A stretch of DNA of 64,000 bases, from positions 1 to 64,000 of the forward strand of contig NZ_JAGJEA010000006.1 of assembly GCF_018100805.1 (NCBI RefSeq), in the 5' to 3' direction. Both the position numbers and the translations under genes were made by a program. Below, piece after piece: positions 33,385 through 43,050 of the stretch; position 1 is the stretch's first letter; each line of letters starts with the position of its first letter. The notes below the pieces were generated by a model. It was not told the DNA's origin. It ran no database searches and saw only the letters and a list, made by a program, of their open reading frames with translations. This DNA is from Aquimarina sp. MMG016. Lineage in GTDB: Bacteria; Bacteroidota; Bacteroidia; Flavobacteriales; Flavobacteriaceae.

Positions 33385-35667
33385 ATGCTAAAATCAAAAT
33401 TACAAGTGCAGCTACTAAATATTAAGCAAAACATTTTCATTATTTCTTTGATTATCTTTTGCTTTCATCTTTCTGCTCAGGAACACCCTAGTCTGGTTTT
33501 GACAAAAAAAGGAGTAGAAAACATTCGAAAGCACTTGGGAACTATTCCTATTTTTGATGAAACTCTGGCTGAGGTAAAAAAAGAAGTTGACATAGAAATC
33601 AAGACCGGAATTCACGTACCTACCCCTAAAGACATGGCTGGAGGGTATACTCACGATAGGCATAAAAAAAACTGGTTCACACTCCAAAAAGCTGGGGTAC
33701 TATATCAACTTTTGGAGGATGAAAAGTATGCAAATTATGTACATAATGTCCTTAAGGAATACGCAGAAATGTATCCAAAACTCGCGTTACATCCTCAAAC
33801 CAGATCTTACGCAAGAGGAAAAATATTCTGGCAATGTTTAAACGATGCAAATTGGTTAGTATATGTAAGTCAGGCCTATGATTGTATCTATGAATATTTG
33901 TCTAAAGAAGAACGAAATCATCTAGAAGAAAACCTATTCATTCCATACGCGAAATTTCTTTCTGAAGAAAGTCCTCAATTCTTTAATCGCATTCACAATC
34001 ATAGTACCTGGGGTAATGTAGCAGTAGGTATGATTGGTTTGGTAATGAATAATAAAAAATTAATAAATAAAGCATTATACGGGTTAAAAAATGACAATAT
34101 AGATTTGAATCTAAAAGATAATGATGGTGGTTTTATTAAGTCAAAAGGACAAAGCACAGGTTTTTTGGCAAATCTAAACGAACCATTTTCCCCAGATGGA
34201 TATTATACCGAAGGGCCTTATTATCAACGATACGCAATGTATCCTTTTATGATTTTCGCAGAAGCATTACAAAACACAAAACCAGAATTAAAAATCTTTG
34301 AGCACAAAGAAGGAGTCTTAATTAAATCAGTATATGCGCTATTAAATCTGACGGATAATGATGGTGAATTCTTTCCGCTTAATGATGGACAAAAAGGAAT
34401 GTCATACTACTCCAGAGAGTTGGTATCTGCTGTAGATATAGCTTATCATTTTGGTGGAAATGACACCTCTTTATTAAGTATTGCCAAACTGCAAAACAGA
34501 GTGCAATTAGATGATTCCGGCTTAGCCATTGCTTTGGGAATACAACAACAAAAAACAACTCCTTTTATAAAAAAATCAGTTGAACTAAGAGATGGAGCTG
34601 ATGGTTCCGAAGGTGCAATAGGCATTTTACGATCAGTAGATCAAGAGTTTGGATTGGTCATGAAATATTCTGCCCAAGGTTTAAGTCATGGTCATTATGA
34701 TAAATTATCCTTTTCCTACTATCATAATGGAACCGAAATATTTCAAGATTACGGTTTGGCAAGGTTCGTGAACATTGAGCAAAAAAATGGTGGTGGTTAT
34801 CTCAAAGAAAATAAGACGTGGGCTAAACAAACTATAGCACATAATACTATTGTTCAGGATGAAGCCTCTCATTTTAATGGGAAGTATGAAATAGGTAGCA
34901 AACATCACTCAGAAAAATACCTTTTTGATACGTCAAACCCTAAATTACAAATAGTAAGCGCGAAGGAAAATAATGCATACCCAGGCACAAAGCTTCATAG
35001 AACAATGCTTATTCTTGATGATGAAGGTTTTGAAAATCCATTATTGATTGATGTTATGCATTTTAATTCTGATAGTATTCATCAGTTCGACTTGCCATTT
35101 TACTACCACGGACAAATTATAAATACCAATATTAAATATGATAACTATGACAACCTGGCTAAACTTGGTACCAAAAACGGTTATCAACACCTTTGGTTAG
35201 AAGGAAAAAAAGTCATACAAAATGACAAAACCATTCAATCTACCTGGTTGTCAAATAATATATTTCATACACTATCAACTCTGACCAAAAATCAAGATGA
35301 ATTTTTGTTCGCTCGAATTGGCGCTAATGACCCGAAATTTAACTTAAGAAGAGACCCGGCATTTATTCTCAGAAAACCAAAGGTTGAGAATGGAGCATTC
35401 ATAAGCGCAATTGAAACACACGGCTCATATAATGCAGTTACAGAAATTGCAAATAATACTTACAGCAATATTCAGGAAATCAAAAAAATTCCTAATAATA
35501 ACAAAAACTATTTGGCCTGGTCAATCACAACCAAAAAAAACAAATTGCACACATTCATCCTTTGCGTATCTACAACACAGGATTCAAAAAAGCACATAAT
35601 CAATTTACAAGGGAAAAACTACCAATGGTCTGGCCCTTTTTACCACAATAAAACAAACAAATTTTAA
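33385..35667 (+). CDS. PL17 oligoalginate lyase
   Basis: 760 residues with a signal peptide (cleavage after LSAQ, about residue 32). N-terminal alpha/alpha toroid (about 35-400) with the catalytic Asn-His in FFNRIHNHSTWGN (N205, H206) and Tyr in DGYYTEGPYYQRYA (about 272-284). The C-terminal heparinase II/III-like beta-sandwich (about 400-760) starts with EGAIGILRS and has GLSHGHYDKLSF with further conserved His and Tyr. PL17 enzymes are mostly exolytic and release unsaturated monouronate, which becomes DEH. It follows PL6 by 2 bp and precedes the KdgF cupin by 17 bp. Confidence 0.92.
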   Translation: MLKSKLQVQLLNIKQNIFIISLIIFCFHLSAQEHPSLVLTKKGVENIRKHLGTIPIFDETLAEVKKEVDIEIKTGIHVPTPKDMAGGYTHDRHKKNWFTLQKAGVLYQLLEDEKYANYVHNVLKEYAEMYPKLALHPQTRSYARGKIFWQCLNDANWLVYVSQAYDCIYEYLSKEERNHLEENLFIPYAKFLSEESPQFFNRIHNHSTWGNVAVGMIGLVMNNKKLINKALYGLKNDNIDLNLKDNDGGFIKSKGQSTGFLANLNEPFSPDGYYTEGPYYQRYAMYPFMIFAEALQNTKPELKIFEHKEGVLIKSVYALLNLTDNDGEFFPLNDGQKGMSYYSRELVSAVDIAYHFGGNDTSLLSIAKLQNRVQLDDSGLAIALGIQQQKTTPFIKKSVELRDGADGSEGAIGILRSVDQEFGLVMKYSAQGLSHGHYDKLSFSYYHNGTEIFQDYGLARFVNIEQKNGGGYLKENKTWAKQTIAHNTIVQDEASHFNGKYEIGSKHHSEKYLFDTSNPKLQIVSAKENNAYPGTKLHRTMLILDDEGFENPLLIDVMHFNSDSIHQFDLPFYYHGQIINTNIKYDNYDNLAKLGTKNGYQHLWLEGKKVIQNDKTIQSTWLSNNIFHTLSTLTKNQDEFLFARIGANDPKFNLRRDPAFILRKPKVENGAFISAIETHGSYNAVTEIANNTYSNIQEIKKIPNNNKNYLAWSITTKKNKLHTFILCVSTTQDSKKHIINLQGKNYQWSGPFYHNKTNKF

Positions 35668-35684
35668 TTTTTAATCAGAATCAT

Positions 35685-36032
35685 ATGAAAAGTTTTGGAT
35701 CAAGCAAAGAATTTATAAAAGGAGATGAAATCCAATGGGAAACTGTAGGCGAAGGAGTGAAACGTCAAATTATGGGATATGATGATAAGCTAATGCTAGT
35801 AAATGTAGAATTTGACAAAGGAGGAATTGGAGTAATGCATAAGCACTATCATTCTCAAGTAACTTACGTCGTGAGTGGAGAGTTTAAAGTTACTATAGGT
35901 GATGAAACAAAAATTTTAAAAGGTGGAGATTCATTTTATATCCCACCTAATGTAATGCACGGAGCAGTGTGTTTAGAATCCGGTTTTTTGATAGACACAT
36001 TCAGTCCAATTCGAGAAGATTTTATGGAATAA
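35685..36032 (+). CDS. kdgF: KdgF-like cupin, uronate ring-opening
   Basis: 115-residue single-domain cupin. Metal-binding residues lie in VMHKHYHSQVTYVVSGEF (H52, H54 and Q58, with H56 also nearby) and in PPNVMHGA (H92). KdgF proteins speed the conversion of 4,5-unsaturated monouronates from pectin or alginate to the linear ketose DEH/DKI. Position directly after the exolytic PL17 fits this role. No signal peptide is seen, so it acts in the cytoplasm, unlike the preceding two lyases. Confidence 0.9.
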   Translation: MKSFGSSKEFIKGDEIQWETVGEGVKRQIMGYDDKLMLVNVEFDKGGIGVMHKHYHSQVTYVVSGEFKVTIGDETKILKGGDSFYIPPNVMHGAVCLESGFLIDTFSPIREDFME

Positions 36033-36141
36033 ATTTTCTTTGCAACTTCACAATACCATAATTTATTAAGAGAATTTCTCAATTTTTATTAGAAACGAGA
36101 TCCATTCTTTAAAATTTTAACATTTAAAGTTGTTATATTTT

Positions 36142-36206
36142 TTTGTTTAACAATAAAATAACATATATTTGGTAAACCAATTTGGTTATCCAATTTGGTT
36201 TACCAG
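36142..36206 (+). promoter_or_regulatory. susC promoter with three tandem operators
   Basis: -33 TTTG at 36142-36145, 18-bp spacer, -7 TATATTTG at 36164-36171. Operators: TTGGTAAACCAA (36169-36180), TTGGTTATCCAA (36182-36193) and TTGGTTTACCAG (36195-36206), with centres exactly 13 bp apart. The first overlaps the -7 box, as at PL6. This is the longest operator array in the locus. Confidence 0.85.
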
Positions 36207-36242
36207 AAAAATCAGTCACTCAAATAATTTAAAAAACAAAAA

Positions 36243-36305
36243 ATGGAATTACTTAATAATTAGGGAATAAAAAAAAGGACAGGTGTGCGCCTATCCTTTT
36301 TTAAA
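36243..36305 (+). promoter_or_regulatory. susC leader: mini-ORF and intrinsic terminator
   Basis: Downstream of the operators a six-codon frame (ATG at 36243, stop TAG at 36261-36263: MELLNN) is followed by a hairpin (AAAAAAGGAcAGG / CCTaTCCTTTTTT, about 36271-36302) ending in a T run. This has the form of an intrinsic terminator, yet lies between the promoter and susC (start 36508). Transcripts from this promoter must read through it, or the promoter makes a short RNA of about 120 bases. The remaining 200 bp before susC (36306-36507) show no clear second promoter. Confidence 0.6.
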
Positions 36306-36507
36306 ATTACTTCTTTTCGGATCGAAGTAACATCAAATATGCATGAACCTTTATTAATTACATGCTTTGCAAAAATACGGATTTTTGTTAACAAAAGCGG
36401 TTATGTAATTAGTTAAAACGAAAGAATCGAGGAGTTGCTCTTCTTACTTTCTTAACACTAAACTTTATACAATATCAAATTAATTGTAGGAACATAACAT
36501 TATTAAA

Positions 36508-39500
36508 ATGAATTTTAGCTATAAATTATTTTTTACTATCCTGATTTTATTTCAAACCACTTTGTTGGCACAGGATAGCTATTTACTTACGGGTAAGGTC
36601 ACAGATGAAAAAACCATGCCTATTCCAGGAGTAAACGTAATAGTCACCAACACAACTAATGGTACTTCTACTGACTTTGATGGATTATTTCAGATTCAGG
36701 TAAAACCTAAAGATGTACTTCAATTTTCATATGTAGGATACGTTACGCAAACAGTAATAATTACTAATCAACAAACCTTAAACATTACATTTAAAGAAGA
36801 TGCAAATACACTAGATGAAATTGTAGTAATTGGATATGGTACACAAAGAAAATCAAGTCTAACTGGTGCTATTTCTAAAATAGTAAATGAAGACCTCGAA
36901 CAACTTCCAGTATCCAGGGTTGATGACGCTCTGGTAGGACAGGTGTCCGGTGTTAACATACAAGCTACAGAAGGAGAAGCAGGTTCTGCCCCAACCATTC
37001 GTATTCGTGGTACTGGATCTATAACAGGTGATTCTAATCCCACTATTGTCGTTGATGGGCTCATTGTTGATAATGATTTTTTAGGATCATTAGACATGAA
37101 CGATGTGGAATCTTTTAGTGTCTTAAAAGATGCAGCATCAGCTGCTATTTATGGTTCTCGAGGTGGTAACGGTGTAATTATAATAACTACTAAACAGGGA
37201 AAAGAAGGAAAAACTAAATTTACATATAGTACTTATACCGGATTAAAAGAAGCTCGCCAAAGTGACGATTACTACTTTTCTGTAGCAGAAACTGCTCAAG
37301 CAGAGTTAGCTGCAACAGGAGCACTCTCAGATCGCACAAGATATAAGCAGTTAATTGGAATTGATCGAGACTGGCAAGATATTATATTTGATGGAGGTAC
37401 TATAAGCAGCCATTCTTTTGGCGCTAGAGGTGGAAGCAAAAAAACAAAGTTTAGCACTGCCTTTAACTACCTGCATGACGAGGGTGTATTACTAACAGAT
37501 GATTTTAAAAGATATTCGTTCAAAGTAAAAGTTGACACCAAAGCTAATGATAAATTTAAATTTGGAGCAAGCTTTACCCCTTCCTATACTAACAGAAGAA
37601 GGTTTGACGGATCCGTACACGATATATTAAGACAAACACCTTGGCTACCTGTATATCACGATGCCAATACAATTCGTTTTGTTAACAGTTTTAAATTTCC
37701 TGATGTACAAATAGGAGATTATGCCACTCAGCGTCATTTTGATGATTTCGATTTAGCAACGGGTCTACCCATTGCATCTGGTGGAACTGATATTAGTAAT
37801 ACTTCTAATACAAATCCAGCTGCAAAAGTACTGGAAAAAGATCGAAAAGAACGTAGATTTAAAATTCTAGGTAGTGTTTATGCAGCATATGATATTACAG
37901 AAGATCTTAATTTTAGAACAGCATTATCCGGTGATTATCAGAATACAAACCGTTCCAGATGGCAAGGAAAAAAATCTAATAGAAATGGAGATGCTTCTTT
38001 AGAAATTTCTAATCAAAACAGAATACATTTAGTAACTGACAACTATCTAACTTACAACAAGATACTAGAGAGACATAATATAAATGCTGTTGCAGGTTTT
38101 TCAGCTGAAAAATTTGATACAGCAAACGAGAGCGTATTAGGTATAGATTATGAATCAGACCTTATAAGAACTATAGCTGCAGCGCCAACCATTGCAGATG
38201 CAGATTCTTTTGAAATAGAAAACAGTTTCATGTCTTTTTTCGGTCGTTTAAACTATGCATTTGATGACAAGTATTTATTTTCATTTAGTTATAGACGAGA
38301 TGGGAGTTCAATTTTTGGAAAAGATAATAAGTTCGGGGATTTCCCTGCAGTGTCAGCTGGATGGATAGTGACCAATGAAAAATTTTTAGAAAACAGTGAT
38401 TTTCTAAACAATCTAAAATTGAGGTTTAGTTACGGTTTTACAGGTAATAACAGATTGGATACAGGTGATGTAATCATTGATAATTACCCATCAATATCAT
38501 TATTGGGGTCAAGCACCGCAGTAGTAAACAACGAAGTTATATCTGCAGTTAACGCATTAAATATTGCAAACCCTGAATTGAAATGGGAAAGATCCCAAGA
38601 AATTAACTATGGTATAGATTTTGGCTTCTTTAATAATAGAATTACGGGATCCGTAGATTATTATACCAGAACAAGTGATCAACTGTTATTAGATAATCCT
38701 ATTTCATCAACTACAGGTTTTACAAAAGCGTTAGTAAATATAGGAGAAGTTGAAAACAAAGGTTTCGAAGCAGAATTACGAACAAGAAATATATCTACAG
38801 AAAAATTTAAATGGTCTACAACTTTTATAGCTTCAAGAAATGAAAATGAGCTAGTTAATTTTGCTGATTCTAATGGTCAAATATTAAATGTCGATAGTAA
38901 AAGAGCTGCAGAATGGATCAACTTAGAAGGTAATCCTATATCATCTTTTTATGGTTGGGTGGTTGATCGTGATATTCCTTTAGAGTTCATTAATGATCCA
39001 TACCATCCAGTAGGAGGAGAAGCACAAGATGTATATGTAAAAGATCTTAATGGTGATGGACTAATTGATGATGATGATAAAACTATTTTAGGAAATCCTT
39101 ATCCAGATATAATTTGGAGTATCTCTAACGAATTCCAATACGGTAATGTCGACCTGAGTTTTCAGTTTCAAGGTAGTCACGGAGCAGAAGTAAGAAATAT
39201 GGGAGACCAATATTTATTTAATCAATTCAATAGTTCTCAGGATTTTACTGCTGATACACCCAATCAGGGATTCATCAAACAAAAAATATTCACAAATGAT
39301 ATTATCCAAGATGCTTCCTATATAGCATTGCGTAACGTAAATATTGGTTATACAATATCAAAAGATTTACTAGAAAAAATAAATCTTTTCACCAGAGTAA
39401 GGATTTATGGTACTGCGCAGAATCTATTATATTTTACAGCAGATGGTTATACTGGTTTCAACCCAGAATTTGTAGAAAACACAAGGCCTGCCGCATTGAC

Positions 39501-39570
39501 TTATGGATATCAAAGAGCTGGTTCGCCAATATTTAGAACCATGACACTGGGAGTGAATTTAGAATTTTAA
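36508..39570 (+). CDS. SusC-like TonB-dependent receptor for alginate oligomers
   Basis: 1020 residues. Signal peptide (TTLLAQ), carboxypeptidase-D-like regulatory domain (about 25-105, KVTDEKTMPIPGVNVIV), TonB-box-type region and the SusC plug signature (EIVVIGYGTQRKSSLTGAIS near 103-122; PTIRIRGTGSITGDSNPTIVVDGL), followed by a 22-strand barrel ending TLGVNLEF. It forms the outer-membrane channel that imports oligo-alginate with the SusD-like lipoprotein 23 bp downstream. Length is typical. It is controlled by the tandem operator array upstream. Confidence 0.94.
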   Translation: MNFSYKLFFTILILFQTTLLAQDSYLLTGKVTDEKTMPIPGVNVIVTNTTNGTSTDFDGLFQIQVKPKDVLQFSYVGYVTQTVIITNQQTLNITFKEDANTLDEIVVIGYGTQRKSSLTGAISKIVNEDLEQLPVSRVDDALVGQVSGVNIQATEGEAGSAPTIRIRGTGSITGDSNPTIVVDGLIVDNDFLGSLDMNDVESFSVLKDAASAAIYGSRGGNGVIIITTKQGKEGKTKFTYSTYTGLKEARQSDDYYFSVAETAQAELAATGALSDRTRYKQLIGIDRDWQDIIFDGGTISSHSFGARGGSKKTKFSTAFNYLHDEGVLLTDDFKRYSFKVKVDTKANDKFKFGASFTPSYTNRRRFDGSVHDILRQTPWLPVYHDANTIRFVNSFKFPDVQIGDYATQRHFDDFDLATGLPIASGGTDISNTSNTNPAAKVLEKDRKERRFKILGSVYAAYDITEDLNFRTALSGDYQNTNRSRWQGKKSNRNGDASLEISNQNRIHLVTDNYLTYNKILERHNINAVAGFSAEKFDTANESVLGIDYESDLIRTIAAAPTIADADSFEIENSFMSFFGRLNYAFDDKYLFSFSYRRDGSSIFGKDNKFGDFPAVSAGWIVTNEKFLENSDFLNNLKLRFSYGFTGNNRLDTGDVIIDNYPSISLLGSSTAVVNNEVISAVNALNIANPELKWERSQEINYGIDFGFFNNRITGSVDYYTRTSDQLLLDNPISSTTGFTKALVNIGEVENKGFEAELRTRNISTEKFKWSTTFIASRNENELVNFADSNGQILNVDSKRAAEWINLEGNPISSFYGWVVDRDIPLEFINDPYHPVGGEAQDVYVKDLNGDGLIDDDDKTILGNPYPDIIWSISNEFQYGNVDLSFQFQGSHGAEVRNMGDQYLFNQFNSSQDFTADTPNQGFIKQKIFTNDIIQDASYIALRNVNIGYTISKDLLEKINLFTRVRIYGTAQNLLYFTADGYTGFNPEFVENTRPAALTYGYQRAGSPIFRTMTLGVNLEF

Positions 39571-39592
39571 TTGGTAAAAAATAAACAGTATT

Positions 39593-40999
39593 ATGAAACG
39601 ACTAAAATATATAATATTACTGATTTTGGTAACTGGCATTTCTTCTTGCGAAGGAGATTTTCTAGAGCCTGTTCCAACAGCAGCAATTAGTGAACCTACT
39701 TTCTATTCAAACGAAGAAGAACTTTTATCCGGTGTACTTAACATGTATGATGGTATACAAGGTGTAAACGACACTAGATCAGATTCGAATCATGCAATTC
39801 AAGTTGAATTTTATGTAACTGAAATGCGTAGTGATAATACCCGAACAAAAAGTAGTGAAGGAGAAGCTGCTCAATTTGAGAGTTTCACTATAGAGTCAAA
39901 CAATGGTATTGTAGATGACTATTACAGAAGTTTTTACAATATCATATTCCGAGCTAACGTAGTACTGGAGAACTTAGGGGTTGCTTCAAATGAGAACAGA
40001 GCCCAGATAGAGGGTGAAGCTAAATTTGTAAGAGCCTATGCATATTTCAATTTAGTACGCTTATTTGGTGATATTCCGCTAGTAGACCGCTTAATCAAAC
40101 CATCTGATAGAGATATTCAATTTACCAGAGTTTCTTCTGCTACTATCTATGACCTAATAATTGCTGACCTTCAAACAGCTGTGGCAGGTTTAGATAACAC
40201 CTATAAAAATAGAGCTTCCAAAGCTGCTGCACAAGCCTTATTGGCAAAAGTATACCTTACACAAAATACTAACTATGTTGAAGCTCAGCAGCTTCTAGAA
40301 AGTGTTATAAATGAAGGTGGATTTTCTTTAGAGGCAAATTTTAATGATGTTTTTTATTCCGAAGGAAATAATGAGATTATTTTCGCTATCGGATACTTTC
40401 CAGGTACTGCTGATGATAGCCAAAACTTTTCTGCGGAGTGGTTAAATGCTGTAGGTAGAACCAGTGGTGTCAATTATGTAACTACAGAAGGTAGAGCAGC
40501 CCTAGATGCTTTAGGAGGCAATAGAACTGCATTTTCTTACAGACAAGATCCTGAACAACCCACTCAATATCAAGTAGCTAAATATTTCCCTAATGGTGAT
40601 CCAGATTCAAGTAATAGAACACAAGCAGGAAACGATTGGATAGTCTTACGATATGCAGATGTATTGCTAATGCACGTTGAAGCTATTATGGCTGGAGGAA
40701 ATTCAACCTCTGTTCAGGCTGCATTAGATTCTTTTCAATTAGTTCGCAACCGAGCTGGGTTAACAGATATAGTAACAAGTATTAGTAAAGAAGAATTATT
40801 AGATGAAAGACGTGTAGAATTAGCATTCGAAAATCATCGTTTATTTGACTTAATCCGTTTCAATATGGCTCAAGATGTATTATCTGCTTTTTCTGCAGCT
40901 AATGGACACGGGTATAGTTCAACTGATTTATTACTTCCTATTCCTCAAAGAGAAATAGGATTAAGTAACGGTGCATTACGTCAAAATCCTGGTTATTAA
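39593..40999 (+). CDS. SusD-like glycan-binding lipoprotein
   Basis: 468-residue RagB/SusD-family lipoprotein; C19 in GISSCEGD is the lipid-modified cysteine. The helical TPR-like core is clear from AKFVRAYAYFNLVRLFGDIPLV and SKAAAQALLAKVYLT. The conserved end LLDERRVELAFENHRLFDLIRF with the final LLLPIPQREI...NPGY is diagnostic. It caps the SusC channel and binds the incoming glycan. Substrate alginate is inferred from the lyases around it. Confidence 0.94.
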   Translation: MKRLKYIILLILVTGISSCEGDFLEPVPTAAISEPTFYSNEEELLSGVLNMYDGIQGVNDTRSDSNHAIQVEFYVTEMRSDNTRTKSSEGEAAQFESFTIESNNGIVDDYYRSFYNIIFRANVVLENLGVASNENRAQIEGEAKFVRAYAYFNLVRLFGDIPLVDRLIKPSDRDIQFTRVSSATIYDLIIADLQTAVAGLDNTYKNRASKAAAQALLAKVYLTQNTNYVEAQQLLESVINEGGFSLEANFNDVFYSEGNNEIIFAIGYFPGTADDSQNFSAEWLNAVGRTSGVNYVTTEGRAALDALGGNRTAFSYRQDPEQPTQYQVAKYFPNGDPDSSNRTQAGNDWIVLRYADVLLMHVEAIMAGGNSTSVQAALDSFQLVRNRAGLTDIVTSISKEELLDERRVELAFENHRLFDLIRFNMAQDVLSAFSAANGHGYSSTDLLLPIPQREIGLSNGALRQNPGY

Positions 41000-41018
41000 A
41001 AATTAAAAAACAGTCATT

Positions 41019-42023
41019 ATGATTAATTCTAAAATATTAAGAAAATCATTCAATACAGCAGTATTGTTGATTTTAGCTGTTGTCACATCCACTTTTATGA
41101 CATCGTGTGATTATGAATTTGATTTACCCGAAGCAGGTTCAATTCCGGATGAAACCCCTCCTGCTGCTAATTTTACGGCAACCCAAAGCGCTTTGGATTT
41201 TCTAAGATATGATTTCGCCAACCTTTCTACTAGTGCAACGACATTTGCATGGGATTTTGGTGATGGAAATACTTCTACAGAAAAGGACGGGGTAAATATG
41301 TATCCAGCAGAAGGCACATATACAGTAACACTAACAGCATCAGATGCTCTGGGTGTGACAAGCACATTCTCACTAGATATTGAGGTTATAGAGCCGGAAG
41401 AACCAGATGTTCCTGACCCTATTTTAGTTAACGCTGATTTTGACAAACTTCCTAAATCTTCAGGTTCTGATTGTACTTGTTCAGGATGGATTAATAAGAG
41501 TATTGGGGATCAAGGAGAATCTAGTTCAGGCAATGGAGGTTCTGATAATGTTCTTAAATTTGACAATAATGAACCTGATCATATTTATCAAGAATTTGAA
41601 GTTGTACCTAACGCGGATTATACAATACAAATAGTGACATCTTTTAAAAGTCCAGAAGGTGGTTCGTTTCCAAGTATGCTAGAATTAAGAGTTTTAGCAG
41701 GCTCAGGCTATACGAGCGGTTATACTCCAACCTATTATACTGATACTGCCGCTTTTCCTCAAGATGGTTTTGGTTATGCTTCAATTTCACAAGTCGAAGA
41801 TCCTGCAAATAATCTTTTAGTTGAGACACAAGCTAATCCAAGCGATGATAGCTATATTACTTACACCTATATATTTAATGCAGGAGCTAATGATAGTGTT
41901 GCTCTCTTCATAAGAGGTATCGGAGGCCCAGCTACTGGTGGTGGCGGTGGTGACTTTGGTTATAACAGTGGAGATGAAGAAATACGTGCAGATTCTATAA
42001 CCATTACAGCTATTAATGAATAA
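41019..42023 (+). CDS. PKD-domain surface glycan-binding lipoprotein
   Basis: 334 residues with lipoprotein C30 in FMTSCD. A PKD domain (about 48-125) is marked by FAWDFGDGNTS and YTVTLTASD. A C-terminal domain (about 138-334) begins LVNADFD and has a Cys pair in DCTCSGW; it looks like a beta-sandwich carbohydrate-binding module but I do not recognise its family. It takes the SusE/F-like position after susD, so it is probably the surface alginate-binding protein of this locus. The stop is 7 bp before the preferred PL7 start. Confidence 0.75.
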   Translation: MINSKILRKSFNTAVLLILAVVTSTFMTSCDYEFDLPEAGSIPDETPPAANFTATQSALDFLRYDFANLSTSATTFAWDFGDGNTSTEKDGVNMYPAEGTYTVTLTASDALGVTSTFSLDIEVIEPEEPDVPDPILVNADFDKLPKSSGSDCTCSGWINKSIGDQGESSSGNGGSDNVLKFDNNEPDHIYQEFEVVPNADYTIQIVTSFKSPEGGSFPSMLELRVLAGSGYTSGYTPTYYTDTAAFPQDGFGYASISQVEDPANNLLVETQANPSDDSYITYTYIFNAGANDSVALFIRGIGGPATGGGGGDFGYNSGDEEIRADSITITAINE

Positions 42024-42030
42024 GTATCAA

Positions 42031-42924
42031 ATGAAAAACATTCAAAAAAATATATTACCATTTTTAGTAATAGTATTTCTATCTGTTAACACTACTTGTC
42101 ATGCCCAGACAAGTAGCGTTACAGATTCGAATGTTAAAAAGGAAAAAAGAAAAAAGAAAAAGAAATACCGTTTACCTAAAATAGACTTGAGTCATTGGAA
42201 AGTAACCTTACCGATTGGGAAACCAGATGAAGTAGAACCTCCAGAAATTTTGGATTATGCTAATAATGAATCGCTTAAGAAATACATGTATAATGATTCT
42301 ACTGATGGATCACTTGTATTTTACGCCTTTCCCAGCTCCAAAACTGCGAATACCAAATATTCCCGGTCCGAACTTAGAGAACAAATGGTTCCTGGAGATA
42401 ATAACGTAAACTGGACTTTTGAGCAAGGTGGAAAAATGAGGGGAAAACTCAGAATGGGAGATATATCTAAAGACAAAAAAGGAAAATATCACAAAACTAT
42501 TATAATGCAAATCCATGGTAGATTAACCAATGAACAACGTGATTTGATAGGACAAAAGGATAATAATGCTCCTCCGATATTAAAAATTTATTGGAAAGAT
42601 GGCAAAATTAGAGTTAAAACGAAAGTATTAAAAAACCCAAGTGCTTCGCCAACAGAGATTTTAAAAACCGATGCCTGGACAGATGATGAAGGATATACTT
42701 TTAAGGAAAAAGTAGGATTTAAAAAGTTCATTTTAGAAGTAAAAGTATCCAAGGGAAAAATGGTGGTTTCGTTAAATGATAATGAATTTGCTGTGTATAA
42801 AGATTTTAACATTAAAAGATGGGGAGTTTTTGAAAATTACTTTAAAGCGGGTAACTACCTAGGAACTAAAGATAAAGGAGCTTATGCAAAAGTCAAATAC
42901 TATCAACTTGAGGTATCACATTAA
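42031..42924 (+). CDS. PL7 alginate lyase (single domain)
   Basis: 297 residues from the preferred ATG at 42031, after the preceding stop (an in-frame ATG at 42016 would overlap). Signal peptide ending TTCHAQ (about 26); the Cys at 23 lacks a good lipobox. A strongly basic stretch (KKEKRKKKKK, 36-45) precedes the PL7 fold. Active-site motifs: SRSELRE 111-117, QIHG 150-153, YFKAGNYLG 270-278. It lacks the CBM of the other PL7. It is the last gene of the susC-susD-PKD-PL7 operon. Confidence 0.92.
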   Translation: MKNIQKNILPFLVIVFLSVNTTCHAQTSSVTDSNVKKEKRKKKKKYRLPKIDLSHWKVTLPIGKPDEVEPPEILDYANNESLKKYMYNDSTDGSLVFYAFPSSKTANTKYSRSELREQMVPGDNNVNWTFEQGGKMRGKLRMGDISKDKKGKYHKTIIMQIHGRLTNEQRDLIGQKDNNAPPILKIYWKDGKIRVKTKVLKNPSASPTEILKTDAWTDDEGYTFKEKVGFKKFILEVKVSKGKMVVSLNDNEFAVYKDFNIKRWGVFENYFKAGNYLGTKDKGAYAKVKYYQLEVSH

Positions 42925-42996
42925 TTAATAATTACAATTGGCTATAAATTAATTCATATAGCCCACTTAATATTTTTATTATAGATAATAATTTTA

Positions 42997-43026
42997 TAAA
43001 TTTGGTATACCAATCTGGTTAACCAA
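42997..43026 (+). promoter_or_regulatory. GntR-2 promoter with two tandem operators
   Basis: -7 box TAAATTTG at 42997-43004. Operators TTGGTATACCAA (43002-43013, perfect palindrome) and CTGGTTAACCAA (43015-43026), centres 13 bp apart. The first matches the E. coli UxuR/ExuR-type operator exactly, as I recall it. The -33 element is weak. The regulator gene starts at 43051, so autoregulation is likely. Confidence 0.82.
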
Positions 43027-43050
43027 TTTTTATTAACATATATTTCAGCT

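Noticed and set aside
36195..36235. A fourth operator copy after the triple array at susC
   Set aside because: The bases 13 bp further on (GAAAAATCAGTC) do not fit the motif.
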